Positions 26,728 through 47,739 of a stretch of DNA of 64,000 bases are shown here, one piece after another. The notes beneath the pieces are model-generated. The model ran no database searches and had not been told where the DNA came from. It saw nothing but the letters and a program-made list of their open reading frames with translations. Position numbers and translations under genes: made by a program. Position 1 is the first letter of the stretch. Each line of letters starts with the position of its first letter. The stretch covers positions 8,516,501 to 8,580,500 of the forward strand of contig NC_133910.1 of NCBI RefSeq assembly GCF_964199755.1. Direction: 5' to 3'. Source of the DNA: Larus michahellis (lineage: Eukaryota > Chordata > Aves > Charadriiformes > Laridae).

Positions 26728-26886
26728 ATATATGCACACAGATACAGTCTTCCTAAAAATGCTCTTTGCAGTCCAGAGGCAGCAGGAGTCACTGTGAAGA
26801 AAGAGCTGGGCAACATATGGCTGTAGAGTCTGCACTGGAAAAAGTCACTGGCTAAATACACGCCGGCTGTTTGTTTTCTTTTATTT

Positions 26887-35236
<8,350 letters not shown>

Positions 35237-37029
35237 TCAGATCATGCACTGCCTGAATTTAAATACAGCAAATTCTTTAATTTAACTACAGATCAGCTTG
35301 GCTCATGCGTTTGCACACTGGGAGACTTGCATCCTTAGTCTCGGAAACATCACAGGCATGCAATTTATTCAAATCTCAATCCCTTTGGTCTAGAGATTCC
35401 CAAATCACCTTTGCTGGATAAAAAACACTAAGGTTTGTCCTTATCTCACTGTTTTGTTCCTCTTCAAAAAGAGAAACAAAAAGGAGCTCTCAAGTTTGGG
35501 TAACTTGCTCAAAACCAAAGTTATTTTAAAAAGTTAATTCACGCTTTGTTTTATACAGGGTCTCTGGTTTCAGTACTTAAACCCTATTCTGAATAGATTT
35601 CGTGACTTTCCATTTTTGGTATTGTCTGTCTCTGAGGAGGCTGACAAATGAACACAGAAACAAGCACGAAAACTGAGTGCTATTGCTGAGAGACGACGAC
35701 ACGCACACACGCAATCGCACACATGCAATTGATAAAGAGGAGTGAAATAACACGGCTTTTCTTTGGATGTTGAGTTATTCCAGAACAACCTGTCTCCGAA
35801 GGGAGGACTGTGCATTTTAAATGGTGTGAAACATCCTTTGGCAGAGATAGGCAGTGATACAATCTGCTAAATTACCACTATAATCACAGGCTCTAGAATA
35901 TACACTATATTCCAGACTAGTTCTTATTAAACCTTTATAAACCCCCCCTCTTTCATCCATCGTTAATTTTCTAAGATAAAGTTAGAATGATTTAGATTCA
36001 TTTTATTTTGCTTTTCTAATGGCAACTGGGAATCTCCCTAAGTGAGCTTTTAGGAAGAGGCCTGCTTCAAATAAAGATGAATAGCGAAGTTACGTCCCTG
36101 CATCGCACAGTGGGCTTGGTCATTTGAAATTCAGCGTCTTTTATGGCAATACATCAAAGTGCAAGGTGCATTAATATTTACATTTCGGCAACGAAATTAA
36201 CACAACTGCACCCATGTGCTCACAGGAAAAAAGGAGATTCCGCCTTTTAGGATGGGGTACGCTGGGTTTTTTCCCCCATCCTCAAAATTACCCCCGTTTT
36301 TGTAAAAGGTGATTATCTTTGATTTTAGAAGGCACAGGCTGTGGTGGTTGCTGATTCCTCCAAAGCCTCCATTTTGTCTGAGCTGAGAAGTGCAGCAAAA
36401 TGGCAGCCACCGGCTCCTCAGCAAAGCGGCGGGGGCACGGAGTGGGCAGGAGGGGAAGAAAATGCAAATACACGTGCGTACGGCACCCAGAGAAAGGCCG
36501 AGAGCCCGAGAACTTGCGGGTTTCCCCATCTGTATCTCCCATCTAATAAAAGAGATCGACACCATTAACGGGGCTGGCTCAGGGCGAACCTTCGCCCAAG
36601 GAAGCGCTCTGAAGGAGCCACGCAGGGGGGGCCGAGCGGCGCCTTTTTGGGTACATAATGGAATAAATCTAGCAAAGGGAAACCGATGCCACGCAGCACC
36701 CACGGCCACTGTGGGCGAGCAGGCCATCTTATTTCAGCCGGGCTATTGGGTCTGTCTGCAAGGGTTTCCTTCTGTTAGATGCAAACTTTAACAGAGAGAG
36801 AGAAACACGATTTTATGTTCTGACTAGTAAACATCACAAAAATATGATAATGCCCGAGCCAGCAAATTCCTAAGCAGGGAAAATTTTTATCTATACACAA
36901 TAACATATCCAAACGGATTAGAACACAAAGGGGGGAAAAGGAGCAATCAGATTTTAAGCGCTTAAAAAAGTTGTTCCTGTTTTTAACCGCTTAAACCCAT
37001 TTGCCTCCGTTTAATTAACCTCGTCCCTG

Positions 37030-37710
37030 CTCTGCAGCCGGCGGAGGATCCGCACATCGGGTGCGGGGGCACCCGGCGCCCCGGGAGGGGCGGGGGAACC
37101 GTAAAAAAAGGGACCCCCGAGAGCGCCCCGGCCCCGCCGCTGCCCCCAGACCCCGCGGGCGGGGGGGGGGGGGGTGTCCCGGGGGGGCCGCGCGCCGCAG
37201 CCCCGCGCCCGCCGCTCCCGCACCGCGGGATCCCCCGCACCCCCGACCCCCCCCCCCCCGCTCCTCGGGGGGCAGCGCCCCGGGTCCTGCGAGCCCGGCG
37301 CTCCGTCCGCGCAGGGAGCGCGGGCAGGAGCGGACCGGCCGCGGGCAGGAGGGGGCAGCAGGGGGCAGCGCCCCCCCCCGGCCTCAGCGAGCCGAGGATG
37401 GGACCCCCCCCCCCCCCCCCCCGCGGCGCTGCGCGGAGCAGGGGCGCAGGTCGGGCCGCGCCTCCCGCGCCCGGCAACGCGGCAGCCTGCGGTGGGAAGG
37501 GAAAACGCGAACGTCACGGGGGTCACAACTGATTTTAAGCAGGAAAATGTACCCCCCCCCCCTTTTTACCCGTTTCTCCTCACTGGGACCTAAAAATAAC
37601 CCCCTCTGCCCGGGCTCGGGCTGCCGGGCGCGGGCTTCACCTGAGCAGCGCCGTCGCGGCCCCGCTGCTTTGCAGCGGCTGCGGTTTCTCTTCAAAACAA
37701 AGATGTCTAA
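37030..37710. promoter_or_regulatory. CpG island inside LMX1B intron 2, 1.8 kb upstream of exon 3
   Basis: Dense CpG dinucleotides and very high GC against AT-rich flanks. It contains an SP1-type GGGGCGGGG at about 37085, G14 at 37161-37174, C13 at 37247-37259, C9 at 37371-37379, C19 at 37404-37422 and C11 at 37552-37562. No TATA box is obvious. An island here could be an internal promoter (a short LMX1B lacking LIM1, or an antisense RNA) or a Polycomb-bound regulatory island. The sequence does not say which. Open frames of up to 266 codons here are a by-product of high GC. Confidence 0.75.
37344..37369 (+). promoter_or_regulatory. Tandem CTCF-like motifs
   Basis: Two overlapping copies, GCAGGAGGGGGCAGC and GCAGCAGGGGGCAGC, match the core of the CTCF consensus (CCASYAGRKGGC). 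They sit in the intragenic CpG island beside a C9 run. Low-complexity G-richness could produce such matches by chance. Confidence 0.4.
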
Positions 37711-38739
37711 CACAGAACTAGAAGTATTTTGTGTTATTTATTGGCAATTGACTATTGCCAGAAAGGTGGTGCTTTCACACCGGTGTTTCCAAAGGCTGTC
37801 TTTTAGTTATAAAGAATTGCGTGTTGTCCATGTAGTATTAACTCACTCAAATCAACGTTAGGTCGGCCCCACGATGCTGCGCGACTTCCTACCTTTAACT
37901 TGACCTTTGTCAACACAAGAAAACGCCATCCCCTGTGCCCAGGTACTGTCTGCATTACAGATGCAGTCCCACAAATACACACACACTGCACCGTGTTGGA
38001 TTTAACTCTGAGATTATAAAATCTTCATTAAATCCATCTTATAAAGTGTTTATAGGTATTTTTTCAGCTTCCAGAGAGTAACCCAAGGTTATGCACTTTT
38101 TTTGCACAAGGCAATCTCACAACAGGAAACTAATCTTGACAAATGACCAGACTTTGATATCTGTGATCTAAAACACTGCTCATTAGACTGTTCATTTTAT
38201 AAACGAATGGTAATAAACCTGTTGAGAAGTGTAGGATAGCAGGAATACTTTACAGATCACCCCTTTACAGGTTTCAATCAAAGCCATAAATTTGAAGGAA
38301 GGCATGCAGATACGCTGTGCCGAGACAAAGACTCTGTCCCACACCAACCACATATAAAGAAAGATTTCGTTTGCTTTCTATACATTTTACAAATAATTTG
38401 CATAACTCTGACTTTTTACCCCCATGGCTGATTATCTCCAGCTCTCTTAAGTTAATGTCAAACCTCAAAATCCTTGGACTTGTTAAAGTATGTGGAGAGT
38501 GGAAATCAAATGCCTTTATTAGAAGCCCCAGGAAATCTCCGACTCCTAAGCACAACGAAAACATTCCAAAGAAAATTGTTCAAAGAGGACAAAGGAGAAA
38601 AGCAGAACAAGAAAACCTTGTTTTGAATCAACGATTGCAAGAGTTTTATAAATAAATTCTGTTGCCTGGACAATTTTGAAAGACAACTCAATAGGTTTAG
38701 GAGTTTTTAAGTGTGTTTGCCTCTATGCCTGAGACACTT

Positions 38740-39000
38740 GGGGGATTCAGCTGAGCTAAAGCTGGGAACAATGGCCTGTCTGTCCATCCGAGTATTTGTA
38801 ATAATCGCTGTGCAGCAACTTTACAGTACTAGACAGTCAAAAAAATTCACCGGCGAAAACTGGGCGCACTTAACAAATTAATTTTGCATATATTTTAGGG
38901 GCAATGAGAACACTAAGACATGCGGTCCTGCCTTTAAACAGTAGATGAAAATGTTCACCAGCGGAAGCGGCCGTAAAGATTTTATTTGTTAGAATATCCC
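38740..39000. promoter_or_regulatory. Candidate intron 2 enhancer with SOX-type motif
   Basis: Contains GGGAACAATGGCC (a SOX ACAATGG core at 38768-38774), TTTGTAATAATCGC, ACAAATTAATTTTGCAT and scattered CpGs. Non-repetitive. Conservation not tested. Confidence 0.25.
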
Positions 39001-40639
39001 TGTGAAGTCAGGCTGAATCAGTAATCCTTAGAAACAACCACAGTTACATGATCCATTGTGCCTTCCTGCATGGGCACAACCATCTGGTGTTTAATATCTG
39101 CTACTGATTTATTATCTCTCGCGCAGTTATCTTGCAGTAAGTTTGACCCTGCTCTGCTCCCGAGAATCACGGTTTTGCTGTTTACTCTTCTGACGTCCTG
39201 ACAACCCACCCGTTACCTTCCTCTTGCTCACCCAGGTCCTGCAGTTCCTCCTGTCTGTGGGCAAACACATTTTAATTGTTTTATTATAACTAATTTAATC
39301 TGTGCTGAGAGATCTCCATGTGCAGCGCGAAATTTGCTGTTCATATTAAGTGTGGTTCAAGAGGTTTGTTATACAGGACAGAGGTATAAAAATAGACTAA
39401 TTCAGTCAGGTTGTTTATTTACTGGACGTCTGCCGTGAAGCAGTAAATAGGAAGTTATTAAGCCGTGTTTGATATATGCAAGAGGACAGATGCTGCTGTC
39501 TACCTATCGGAGGCGTTAAATCATTTTCCTCTCTGTGTTATTCTGACATTATGTGTTGCAAGAAACCACAGCAGATACCTGGCTTTTCTTTATTTAATAA
39601 ATATGCAAAGATGGTGGTCACAAGCCTTCATAAATATTGTCGGTATAGTCTCTAGCTCTGGTGCTTTTCTTTCTGATAATAGCCTGGGTATGACACCCTA
39701 TCGTGCCTATATGGCCAGCTGGGGGTTCGCTTGGCACTCGCATAGGGCAAAATATGTTAGAGCTGAAGCAAAATATATTATGCTTTTCACACAACTGAGT
39801 TTTATTAAGAGAAGAAATTAAATTACTAACGAATGACATCTGTTACTTGTTCTTTGGGAGAAATTTTGATACTTCCGTCTTCTTTAGATGACATAGAATG
39901 GGGAAAACACCGTGCGTGGGGTTTTTTTCCAGCATAGGACTTGAACATTTTTGTAGCATCTTATAGCTCATGGGCGCTTATAAAAAAAACCCAAAACTGT
40001 TGCTTGGTTACACTGAATTCTGAACATTCAAAACATCTCAAATGCACTAAAGCAAAACAGAAATATTATCGTTTTATGATTGGAAAAAAAAAAGAAGAAA
40101 CCCTAAAAAAAGAAACAATCCATTTTAAATATTTTCCCTGCAGAAAAAATAATTACGTAGTTTATTAAAGCCAATTTCACAGCTGAAAACTTCAGTAAAA
40201 GAAAGCTAATTCCCTTTCACCGAGTAGTAATAAAACATGCGCAAAAATTAAAAGTTTCTAGAAAAAAAATGTAATATTTAGAGAGAAACTAAAACAAAGA
40301 AACCTTTTTCTTCTTCAGGGAGAACTGAAGAAAATATTTATTAACCCTCTCTCCACAGGTGCTGTAGTAAGAACACCAACTACTGGTGAAAGCTTGCGTT
40401 TAACGCTGCGCTTCACCGTGTGGATTTGGATTCACAGACTAAAATGTCGCCCATACTGGCACTGAGTTACCTTTTTTCCCTGCGAATATTTTACCTGTAT
40501 TTTCATGAGACATGCTGTACTGCCACGCAAAGGCAGCCCAATGGATAAAATAACGATAGAGAGCGCACGTTATTCCATGCTCAGTCAAATCTTGCTCTGA
40601 AGCTGGTGGGCATTTGACCATGGCCATTGTCAGAGCCAC

Positions 40640-40858
40640 AAGCTCACGCAACCGCTCTGTCCACCAAAGACGGACCCACCAAACAAGCTCACGCAACCAC
40701 TCTGTCCACCAAAGATGGACCCACCGAACAAGCTCACGCAACCACTCTGTCCACCAAAGATGGACCCACCGAACAAGCTCACGCAACCACTCTGTCCACC
40801 AAAGATGGACCCACCGAACAAGCTCACGCAACCGCTCTGTCCACCAAACACAGACCCC
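40640..40858. repeat. 45-bp minisatellite, nearly five copies
   Basis: Units begin AAGCTCACGCAACC and start at 40640, 40685, 40730, 40775 and 40820, so the period is exactly 45 bp. The last copy decays after about 38 bp. Copies differ by a few substitutions (CGCTCTG/CACTCTG, GACGGACC/GATGGACC, CCAAAC/CCGAAC); the middle copies are almost identical, suggesting recent expansion. Since 45 is a multiple of three, every frame without a stop stays open, giving 15-residue periodic frames on both strands. These are repeat artefacts, not genes. No spacer diversity, so not a CRISPR array. Confidence 0.95.
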
Positions 40859-41449
40859 AGGCAGCACCACAGGATGGCCATAGCCAGTCAATGGCTTGTG
40901 TCACAACCATATCCACAAAAATATTACACTTTGCTTGATTTCCTTCCCACTGGAATACGAGGGAAAAGTCCCATTTGCCTGGATAGGAGCAGGGTTTGGT
41001 ACATTTTTAGACTCTGCTTCCTGTTAGCGGCAGGGACGGAAGCGCTGCACGTACCTCTGTGCCATGGGGCAGTCCTGGACGGACCACCATCACTGGCCTC
41101 TACCGCAACAGAAATAACAACTGCCAAAAAGGTTCCTGCCTTGTGTTAATTTTCTCTCTTTACATCATTTGAGCCAAGGAAAAAGGTCATCTGTGGGCAG
41201 TGAGCTGACGTCCCCTCTTGGGCAGAGCTCAGGACCTGCACCCGCTTTTCCCTGCAGTCACTCCACCGGCGGGGGCAGGTCCAGAGGGACCTTCGTGCAG
41301 ACCGTCTGCTCCCAGCTCCCTCCCAACACCCAAAGCCACACAGAATTCAAAGCTGCCATCCTCTTGGAACTTGCTCAAGCGGGGACAGAACGACCTAAAA
41401 AGTTACATCTTCCTTGACTATAAAGTAGAACATAAAATGTAAAGTGCAG

Positions 41450-41960
41450 AGGAGTTTCTCGCTTCAAGCAGAATGTGGCAGAATGGATTCTTCTCTTTGC
41501 TTAATTTTCATCCTCTAATTGACCACTTTGTTCAACTGCCTTCCATCACTGCCATGCAGTTCTGTTTTATAGCATTTTTCCTTACAACACTTTGATGGAA
41601 AAATTTATGAAGAATCGAATTATTGCTGTTAGAAGGGAATTAAAACAATTTTTCATTTACAAAGTCACTGATATTGCTCTACTGTGCTCCACCTTTGGGA
41701 ATCCAATTGCTCTTCTCAGCTACTCCCATTCCTCTTTATAGCACGGCAATTGCACTGTACAGATTATGGCTGCAATTTTCTCCTAATCTGTTCTGTAGAA
41801 TAGAAACTGTTATAAAAGTTAAGGGCGCCAATTGAATTGATAAAGCCAGGGTTGCAATTAAGAAGCCTAATGGATTAACAAAATATGATGATTTTGCTAG
41901 AATTATATTTTCAGGCAGTGCAAACATTTGGGAAATAATGTTATTTTTGTCTATGATTTT
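41450..41960. promoter_or_regulatory. Candidate intron 2 enhancer with paired-type homeodomain site
   Basis: Carries TAATGGATTA (41868-41877), matching the P2 palindrome TAATNNATTA bound by paired-class homeodomain dimers, plus repeated CAATTG, GCAATT and AATTGATAAAG cores over 500 bp of complex AT-rich sequence. Conservation not tested. Confidence 0.3.
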
Positions 41961-44900
41961 CAAAGAAGGCTAAACGGGCTTCTGCTGTTGTGCTTTTTGT
42001 CTCGCTGCGGATTCTACTGCAGTGCTACAAAAGCACAGAACGGGTTGGGGAGTTTCTGCTTCTGCTGCAACTCCGCTACGCTAGGTCAACTACTGAAAGC
42101 CAACGGTTTTTCTGTTTTTCTTCCTTTGGATTTTCACTCAGTTACTTACACATATGAAACTAAATCCATCTTTGTTTCCTACCTGTCCAGCCTCACCGGT
42201 TTCCAGCGGCTCTGGCTCTGCGTGGAGCGGGGCCTGATTCCGCAGCCCAGCCCCACGCCAGCGACGCTGAATATTCGCCAGCCCGATGAGACGTCTTATC
42301 CTTCTTGTTCGCTAAGTGGCATGCTGAATTTACAGTTGCCTTTGAATTTACATCGCCAACAACACAGGGAAATTCTTCTAATATAATTTTTGTATGAAAA
42401 TTCACCCTAAAGGCCCTATAAGCAGGGAAATTGTACTGTTGGTGATTCACTGCCCCGGCCTTCACTTTTACAGAAAAAAAATAATCGTGTGTCAAAGCAA
42501 TTCAAATGTAATTTCTAAGTTATTTCTTGGCTGGCAAGAATGACTTAGGGAAAGAATTTACACGGGGCCCTTCCTCTCGACTAGGAACATTAAGAGGAAG
42601 AAACGTTATTTGCCAGTATAAAACAAAATAACTTCCTGTGCCTGCTGCACTGATGCTGTACAAGCGCTTGTGCCCAAACCCATCAGCACAGCCAATTTAG
42701 CAACTGATTTGCAAGGGAAAGATACCTTCGTCCTGTGGTGTTAATGTCTTTACAGTGGGGGGTCTATTGCCAGCTTCTCCAAACTCATCAACACAATCTA
42801 TTATTAATATCCAGAAAGGCTTTATAGTATCTTTATAGCACAAGGCAATGAAAGCTCTGTGGTGTAATCTGTTATCTATATTGCAAAAACATGTGAAATA
42901 AAACAAAACATAGACACTTCATAAACAAAATGTTTCATCTGTTACATCTCTCTGCCTCTCCTATATATAAAGCAGTAGGGTGCAGGAAAGGCATTCCGAG
43001 AGATTTGCTGTTAGATGTGGGACTGGCTTCTTTTTAAATTTTATTTGTAACGTGACAAACTTTAAGCTGAATGAAAATTTCTGCTTTTTTCACTGAGATG
43101 AACACATTTGGAACTTTGCAAAATCGGGCTGCATGTGACATGTAGAACAAAGGGGTTTAGGAGCAAAATACAGCATCTAAGAACCCCGGGGGGAGTCTCC
43201 CTCTGACACAGGGATGCGCGGTCGGCGCAACGTGGGGACGGTGCCCGGGCGCAGGCAGGAGCAGGTACGTACGACAGGGGCATTGCCATGGTAAGAGCTG
43301 AAGAATTTGTCTCCAGTGAGCAGCAGCAAAACCAAGGGCCTGCTGGCATTTTCCTGGAGGCGGTTGTTTCTTTGGAAGGCTTTCAAGAATAGAATTTGAG
43401 CAGAGTTGGGTCTTTTCTTCTGTTATTGATCTACGTGTCAATATTTTATATGAAAAGCCCGGAATTACCGTACGCTTAGTCCCTAGGAACAGACACAATT
43501 AGAAATATCATTTAATAGCAAAGAAATAAACACACAGTTTAAAACCCAGGAAGATTTTGTTTTGAATAAACAGATTGTGGCAAAGGTGGAACAGAGAAGG
43601 GGGGATGAAGAAAGTTTTGTATACTTGCTGCATACTTGTTTGCAATACAGTAAGAACCAAAAAAGCCCTCAACACAGGCCCGTGTCTTATTTCCCAGATG
43701 CCCTTTTATTTTCTTTGCCTGTTGAAAATAAATTGTTCTTTTGTAGTGTTTCTCTTTTCAGTCTGACTGTCAGCTATTATTTTTCTATTTCCTCTTTTTG
43801 TCACTTTGCATTATTTTTGGTGCTGTAATTCCCATTTGTTCCCACTCCTATCTTCCTGTCTCCCATTGTTCCATTTTTTAATCCCCAGTTTTACTCTTCT
43901 TCGGCTCTTTTTTGGCCCATTCTCAGTAGGGTTTGAGAGAATACCCAGGCGTGACTCCCTGCTATAGCAACCACACCTCCCCAGGAAAGCCACAACAATC
44001 TCTTCGGGAGGAGGAAAGTCTTTCACAAGCTGGCAGCAAAAGTAAATCCTTCTTCAAGGAACAAGAAGGATTAGCAGAGAGCAGTGGGCTGCAGACTTAA
44101 CCCTACCCCTCATTTCTTTAGAGCACCAGTCACTCAGAACCCTGCTGTGATGTACAATTAAACAGAACCCAAAAAAATCCTGAATGACACAAGAGCCGGA
44201 TTGTGTAAAGGTTTAATTCCACTTTAATACCTTTCCAAGTTCAGAACTCAAAGATAGCAATTTAACCCAAGAATCCCCATCTGAGCATGAAAAGTTGCTG
44301 TTTGTCTTACAAAAGTCCCCGCTATATTCTGCTCCAAATCATGCTCTATTACCCTGACCTTTAACGGGTGAAATTTTTTCCCCCCCGATCGTCTCACATA
44401 GTTTCCCTTTACTGTCCTTCCACCATAAACTTTGTTCTTCTGATGAGACAGAAGAACCTCAGCAGAGGCACCGAGCTTTGGGAGAAACTCTGTAAAAAGG
44501 ACCAGCGAAAAAGGAAAAGGAGCACTAAAAGTAACACAAACCAAACCCCAAAAACTCAGGCAACTAAAGGTGTGTCCCGCAAGGTCTAGGAATGATAATT
44601 TATTCTTGTAATGTGGAGTCACTCTTACTAACATCATGTCAATTACATGTTAATATTACAATGTAAAATAAATAGCTCTCTCAATACAGGATTTTTTGAA
44701 GACTCCAAACATCTGAGTCATCTTTTTTACGTTAATGAACAGACTAGTTTAGTTATTCTGGTATGGACGATTACTATAGTTGCTCTGTAAACCAAATTTT
44801 TAGATTAACACCAAACTACCACAGTCCCCTAGCTTCCTTAAAGCCCAATATGGTTGATAGAGTCCTAAAGACTCAGCTACCAGCATCTCTGTTTGTGTTC

Positions 44901-45241
44901 AGGCTTTGGTAAACGAGACTCTCTAAACCCATACAAAAAGATTTATCAATAAGCAAGGCCCTGTATCACGCCCAGACCCTCCTTCTGCCTGGAACATTAA
45001 CACGGGTTTTACGTTATTCCAGAAGTTAAACATATATCACACAGGACACTTCCACATGTGTGAAAATGAAATCCCATTAGACACCAACAACATTATTAGG
45101 CATGCAAAGAGGATTATTCCCTTAAGCTCACGAGAGTGAAAGGTTTCTCTAAACATTTTATTAACTTTCTCAGAATTTTTTTTTTTAATTAAATGAAAAC
45201 TTGTAAGTAGGTCAAAGCTGGAAAATACTACTTAACTTATG

Positions 45242-45300
45242 GTTATGTGTGTGTATATATATATTATAGACCCATGAACACACGCACACATACAGAGAGA
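45242..45300. repeat. GT/AT tract with imperfect inverted CA arm
   Basis: TATGTGTGTGTATATATATAT is followed after about 18 bases by ACACACGCACACATA, an imperfect reverse complement of the first part, then GAGAGAGA. It can fold into a hairpin or cruciform and lies in AT-rich intron 2 sequence. Confidence 0.65.
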
Positions 45301-47739
45301 GAAAATAGAGATGCCTGTTAGAGAGAAAGCGTACAAAATCCCCCCCACGTCACATCACTACGGCATCCCTTTCTCTTGGGCAGAAAATTTGTACAGCTTG
45401 GAATTGTTCTATAAAAGCACAAAAATATCCCATGGTATTCCTGAGGGTTCTGAAAATGTTTCCAAGAATTAGGTGCTGTGTTGAATATCTGTCTGAAAAA
45501 AAGTCCTGCTCTGACTGTACTGTCCTTTCTACAAAGGTGACAAAGCACTGTTTTTTTTTTTAAATATTTGCTGAAATAGAATGAAGTTTGCTCACCAGTA
45601 ATTCTGAGGTTCTTAAAATAATCTGCTAAAGGTAATAAAGGAGGAGAAGCTGTGTCAGGTTTTGCTTCAAGCGAGAAATGAAGAACTCCTTTGACACCAT
45701 GAGGAAGAGGACGGGGTCCTCGGTCACAGGCGAGACTTTAAAAACGCTTAGCTCCATTCAGAGCTTGGTCCTAAATTTTCCACCATTCCCTCACAGAGTT
45801 CCCAGCTTTGACATTAAAGTGTTGTTAGCAGGGGCTCAATTTGCTGTTGGAAGGAAAATGATTGCTTTTTTGGGTCTCCCCTCAACACATGCCACAATTC
45901 ACACACAGCTTGCCCTGGAAATTCTGCCGACGCCGCAGGCGACCCTGCAGCACACGCTCCTAGGTGCTACCTCTGGCCGTGATGGACACGTCCCATGGTC
46001 ACGTAAGGGGCACGGCTGACCTGCACGTTGCTCTTGTACTCATTTCACTGACAATAGGCATTAAAATATTGGAGATTCACTTGTAGCACTGCACCAAGCA
46101 GGCAGGAAATGTAGAAGCTTGGGTGTACAAGTTAATGAAATATGGTTGGGTGAACATAAGCTCTTCATTTAGACAATAACAGTTACCGCTGCAGTTTCTT
46201 TGTACCCGCTTTATGAAAGTCATAAACTCTCCAAAGAAAAGCATGAGCTATTTTACCCTGATGGTCTTTGCCTCCCTCTCGCTACCTGCTGGCGCAGTTA
46301 GGAAGTATGAACTGCCTTTGAACAGATTAGGACCAAGTTAAAGTGTGACAACATCTTAAGCTTTCTCCACATGTTGCCAATGATTTCCAACTAAAGATGT
46401 TACCCTCATCACTTCTGCCACAATGATAAGAATCTATAGCCCACTCACTTGAGGACATAAAAGCGGTTTAGCTGGAAGTATAAAGTACTCCGACTTGCTA
46501 AGCTGGGTGGCTGGCTGTCCCAACCTAGCTGAATTTTTCCTCTACAAAGCACAAAATCCTTATCATTAGGGACTTAAGCTGCTTTTTATTTTGAGACAAA
46601 AAGAATACTGTTTATTGGCATCCAACTCAAACCAGCTGTAAACAGTTGCTTTGATGAAGAAGCAGCTACAACTGCAGCATGCCCGAAGGCACATACCCAC
46701 TGAGTGTCAATCATTAAAGGAAGAATGTAAGGTGTATACAGGGTCAAAAGAAGGCCAAGGGACATTTAAGACCTCAGGGATCCTGGATAGCCCGGTTTGC
46801 CTTTAGAACCAAAAGAGGATTTTAAACTATTCTGCTGTATGACCTTTATCTCAGGAGGCAGCTCTGTGGCGAGGCTCAGCCCTGGGTTTACCCACAGGAG
46901 CAGCAGACGCAGCGTTGGGCTCCTCTCCCCGAGGTGATGACGGTGGAAGAAACACAGGGAACCTGAGCTGACAGAGCCCAAACGACTCCAGAATGCTGCA
47001 CCTCATGAGAGACCCAGGACCCACACGGAAGACTTTCTCGGCAGAAGTCCTGCTGGTTTCTACAGATATTTGAGTCCCAGATGTGCTGGGCACTCTAATT
47101 TTAATTCTTGTATTCACCCTTCTCGTAACTTATTCATCAAGAATCACTTTACTGGCTGCAACAACCACTTAAGTTAGAGATGCCCCACCAACCATTTTGG
47201 TGTGAGAAGCTGATATAGAATTAAAGATGAAGTGGCAGGAAAATAAAAAAATTAATTCAAAATAAGTCTGAGAACAAACAGCAATAGCTCTCTCATGAAA
47301 CATATCTCTACAGTTATAAATCCTCTTGTAATCAGATACATACCAGCAAAAAGCCCAGACCTCAGGACAAGAATCTCAGGAGTGCCTAGGCAATTTACAG
47401 ATTCTGTTTGGAAAATAGTCACCCTTGGATGTGGACTTGGGAGGGGTTCATAGTCATCAGAAGAAAGCAGAATATTCTCATTTTTGTCATACAGTTCACT
47501 CTGAAAGTGCTGGCTCTTTTCTGTTTCCTGCAGCGGGAGTTTCCTGCAGAGTTAGATTAGGTCTCCAGCGAATTAATGCACACACGGTGTGGGTTTCTTA
47601 CATATCCCTGCTTGTTCACATTACACTTTAATGTCTTTCCTTGGACAGCAGTACCTACCTAAACGCCTTCTGAACACAGAGAAAATATAAAAATCCTAGC
47701 TAAAGGATTTATGAAAGGAACCTTTTATAATATCTAAGT

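Larger units (their letters stand above)
21370..26886 (-). other. LMX1B: Probable LMX1B 3' UTR, about 5.5 kb
   Basis: No splice or coding signal follows the stop codon. AT-rich sequence with UTR-like A/U tracts runs to an AATAAA at 21395-21390 followed by a U/GU-rich stretch. Long 3' UTRs of several kb are known for LMX1B in mammals. The stretch includes GC-rich blocks (22.06-22.30, 23.04-23.20, 24.68-25.29 kb), an AT hairpin, an AAACC array, a long purine tract (pyrimidine in the mRNA) and a CA/CG tract near its end. There are other AATAAA hexamers, so shorter isoforms are possible. The extent is inferred, not shown. Confidence 0.55.

Noticed and set aside
37061-37861. 266-codon open frame on the plus strand as a gene
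   Set aside because: It lies across the CpG island and is mostly Pro/Arg/Gly from homopolymer and CpG sequence, with several overlapping open frames. Artefact of base composition.
40640-40858. CRISPR-like array
   Set aside because: The repeats are directly contiguous, with no variable spacers, in a vertebrate intron.
40439-41149. Repeat proteins with 15-residue period on both strands
   Set aside because: They are translations of a 45-bp minisatellite, which stays open in all stop-free frames.
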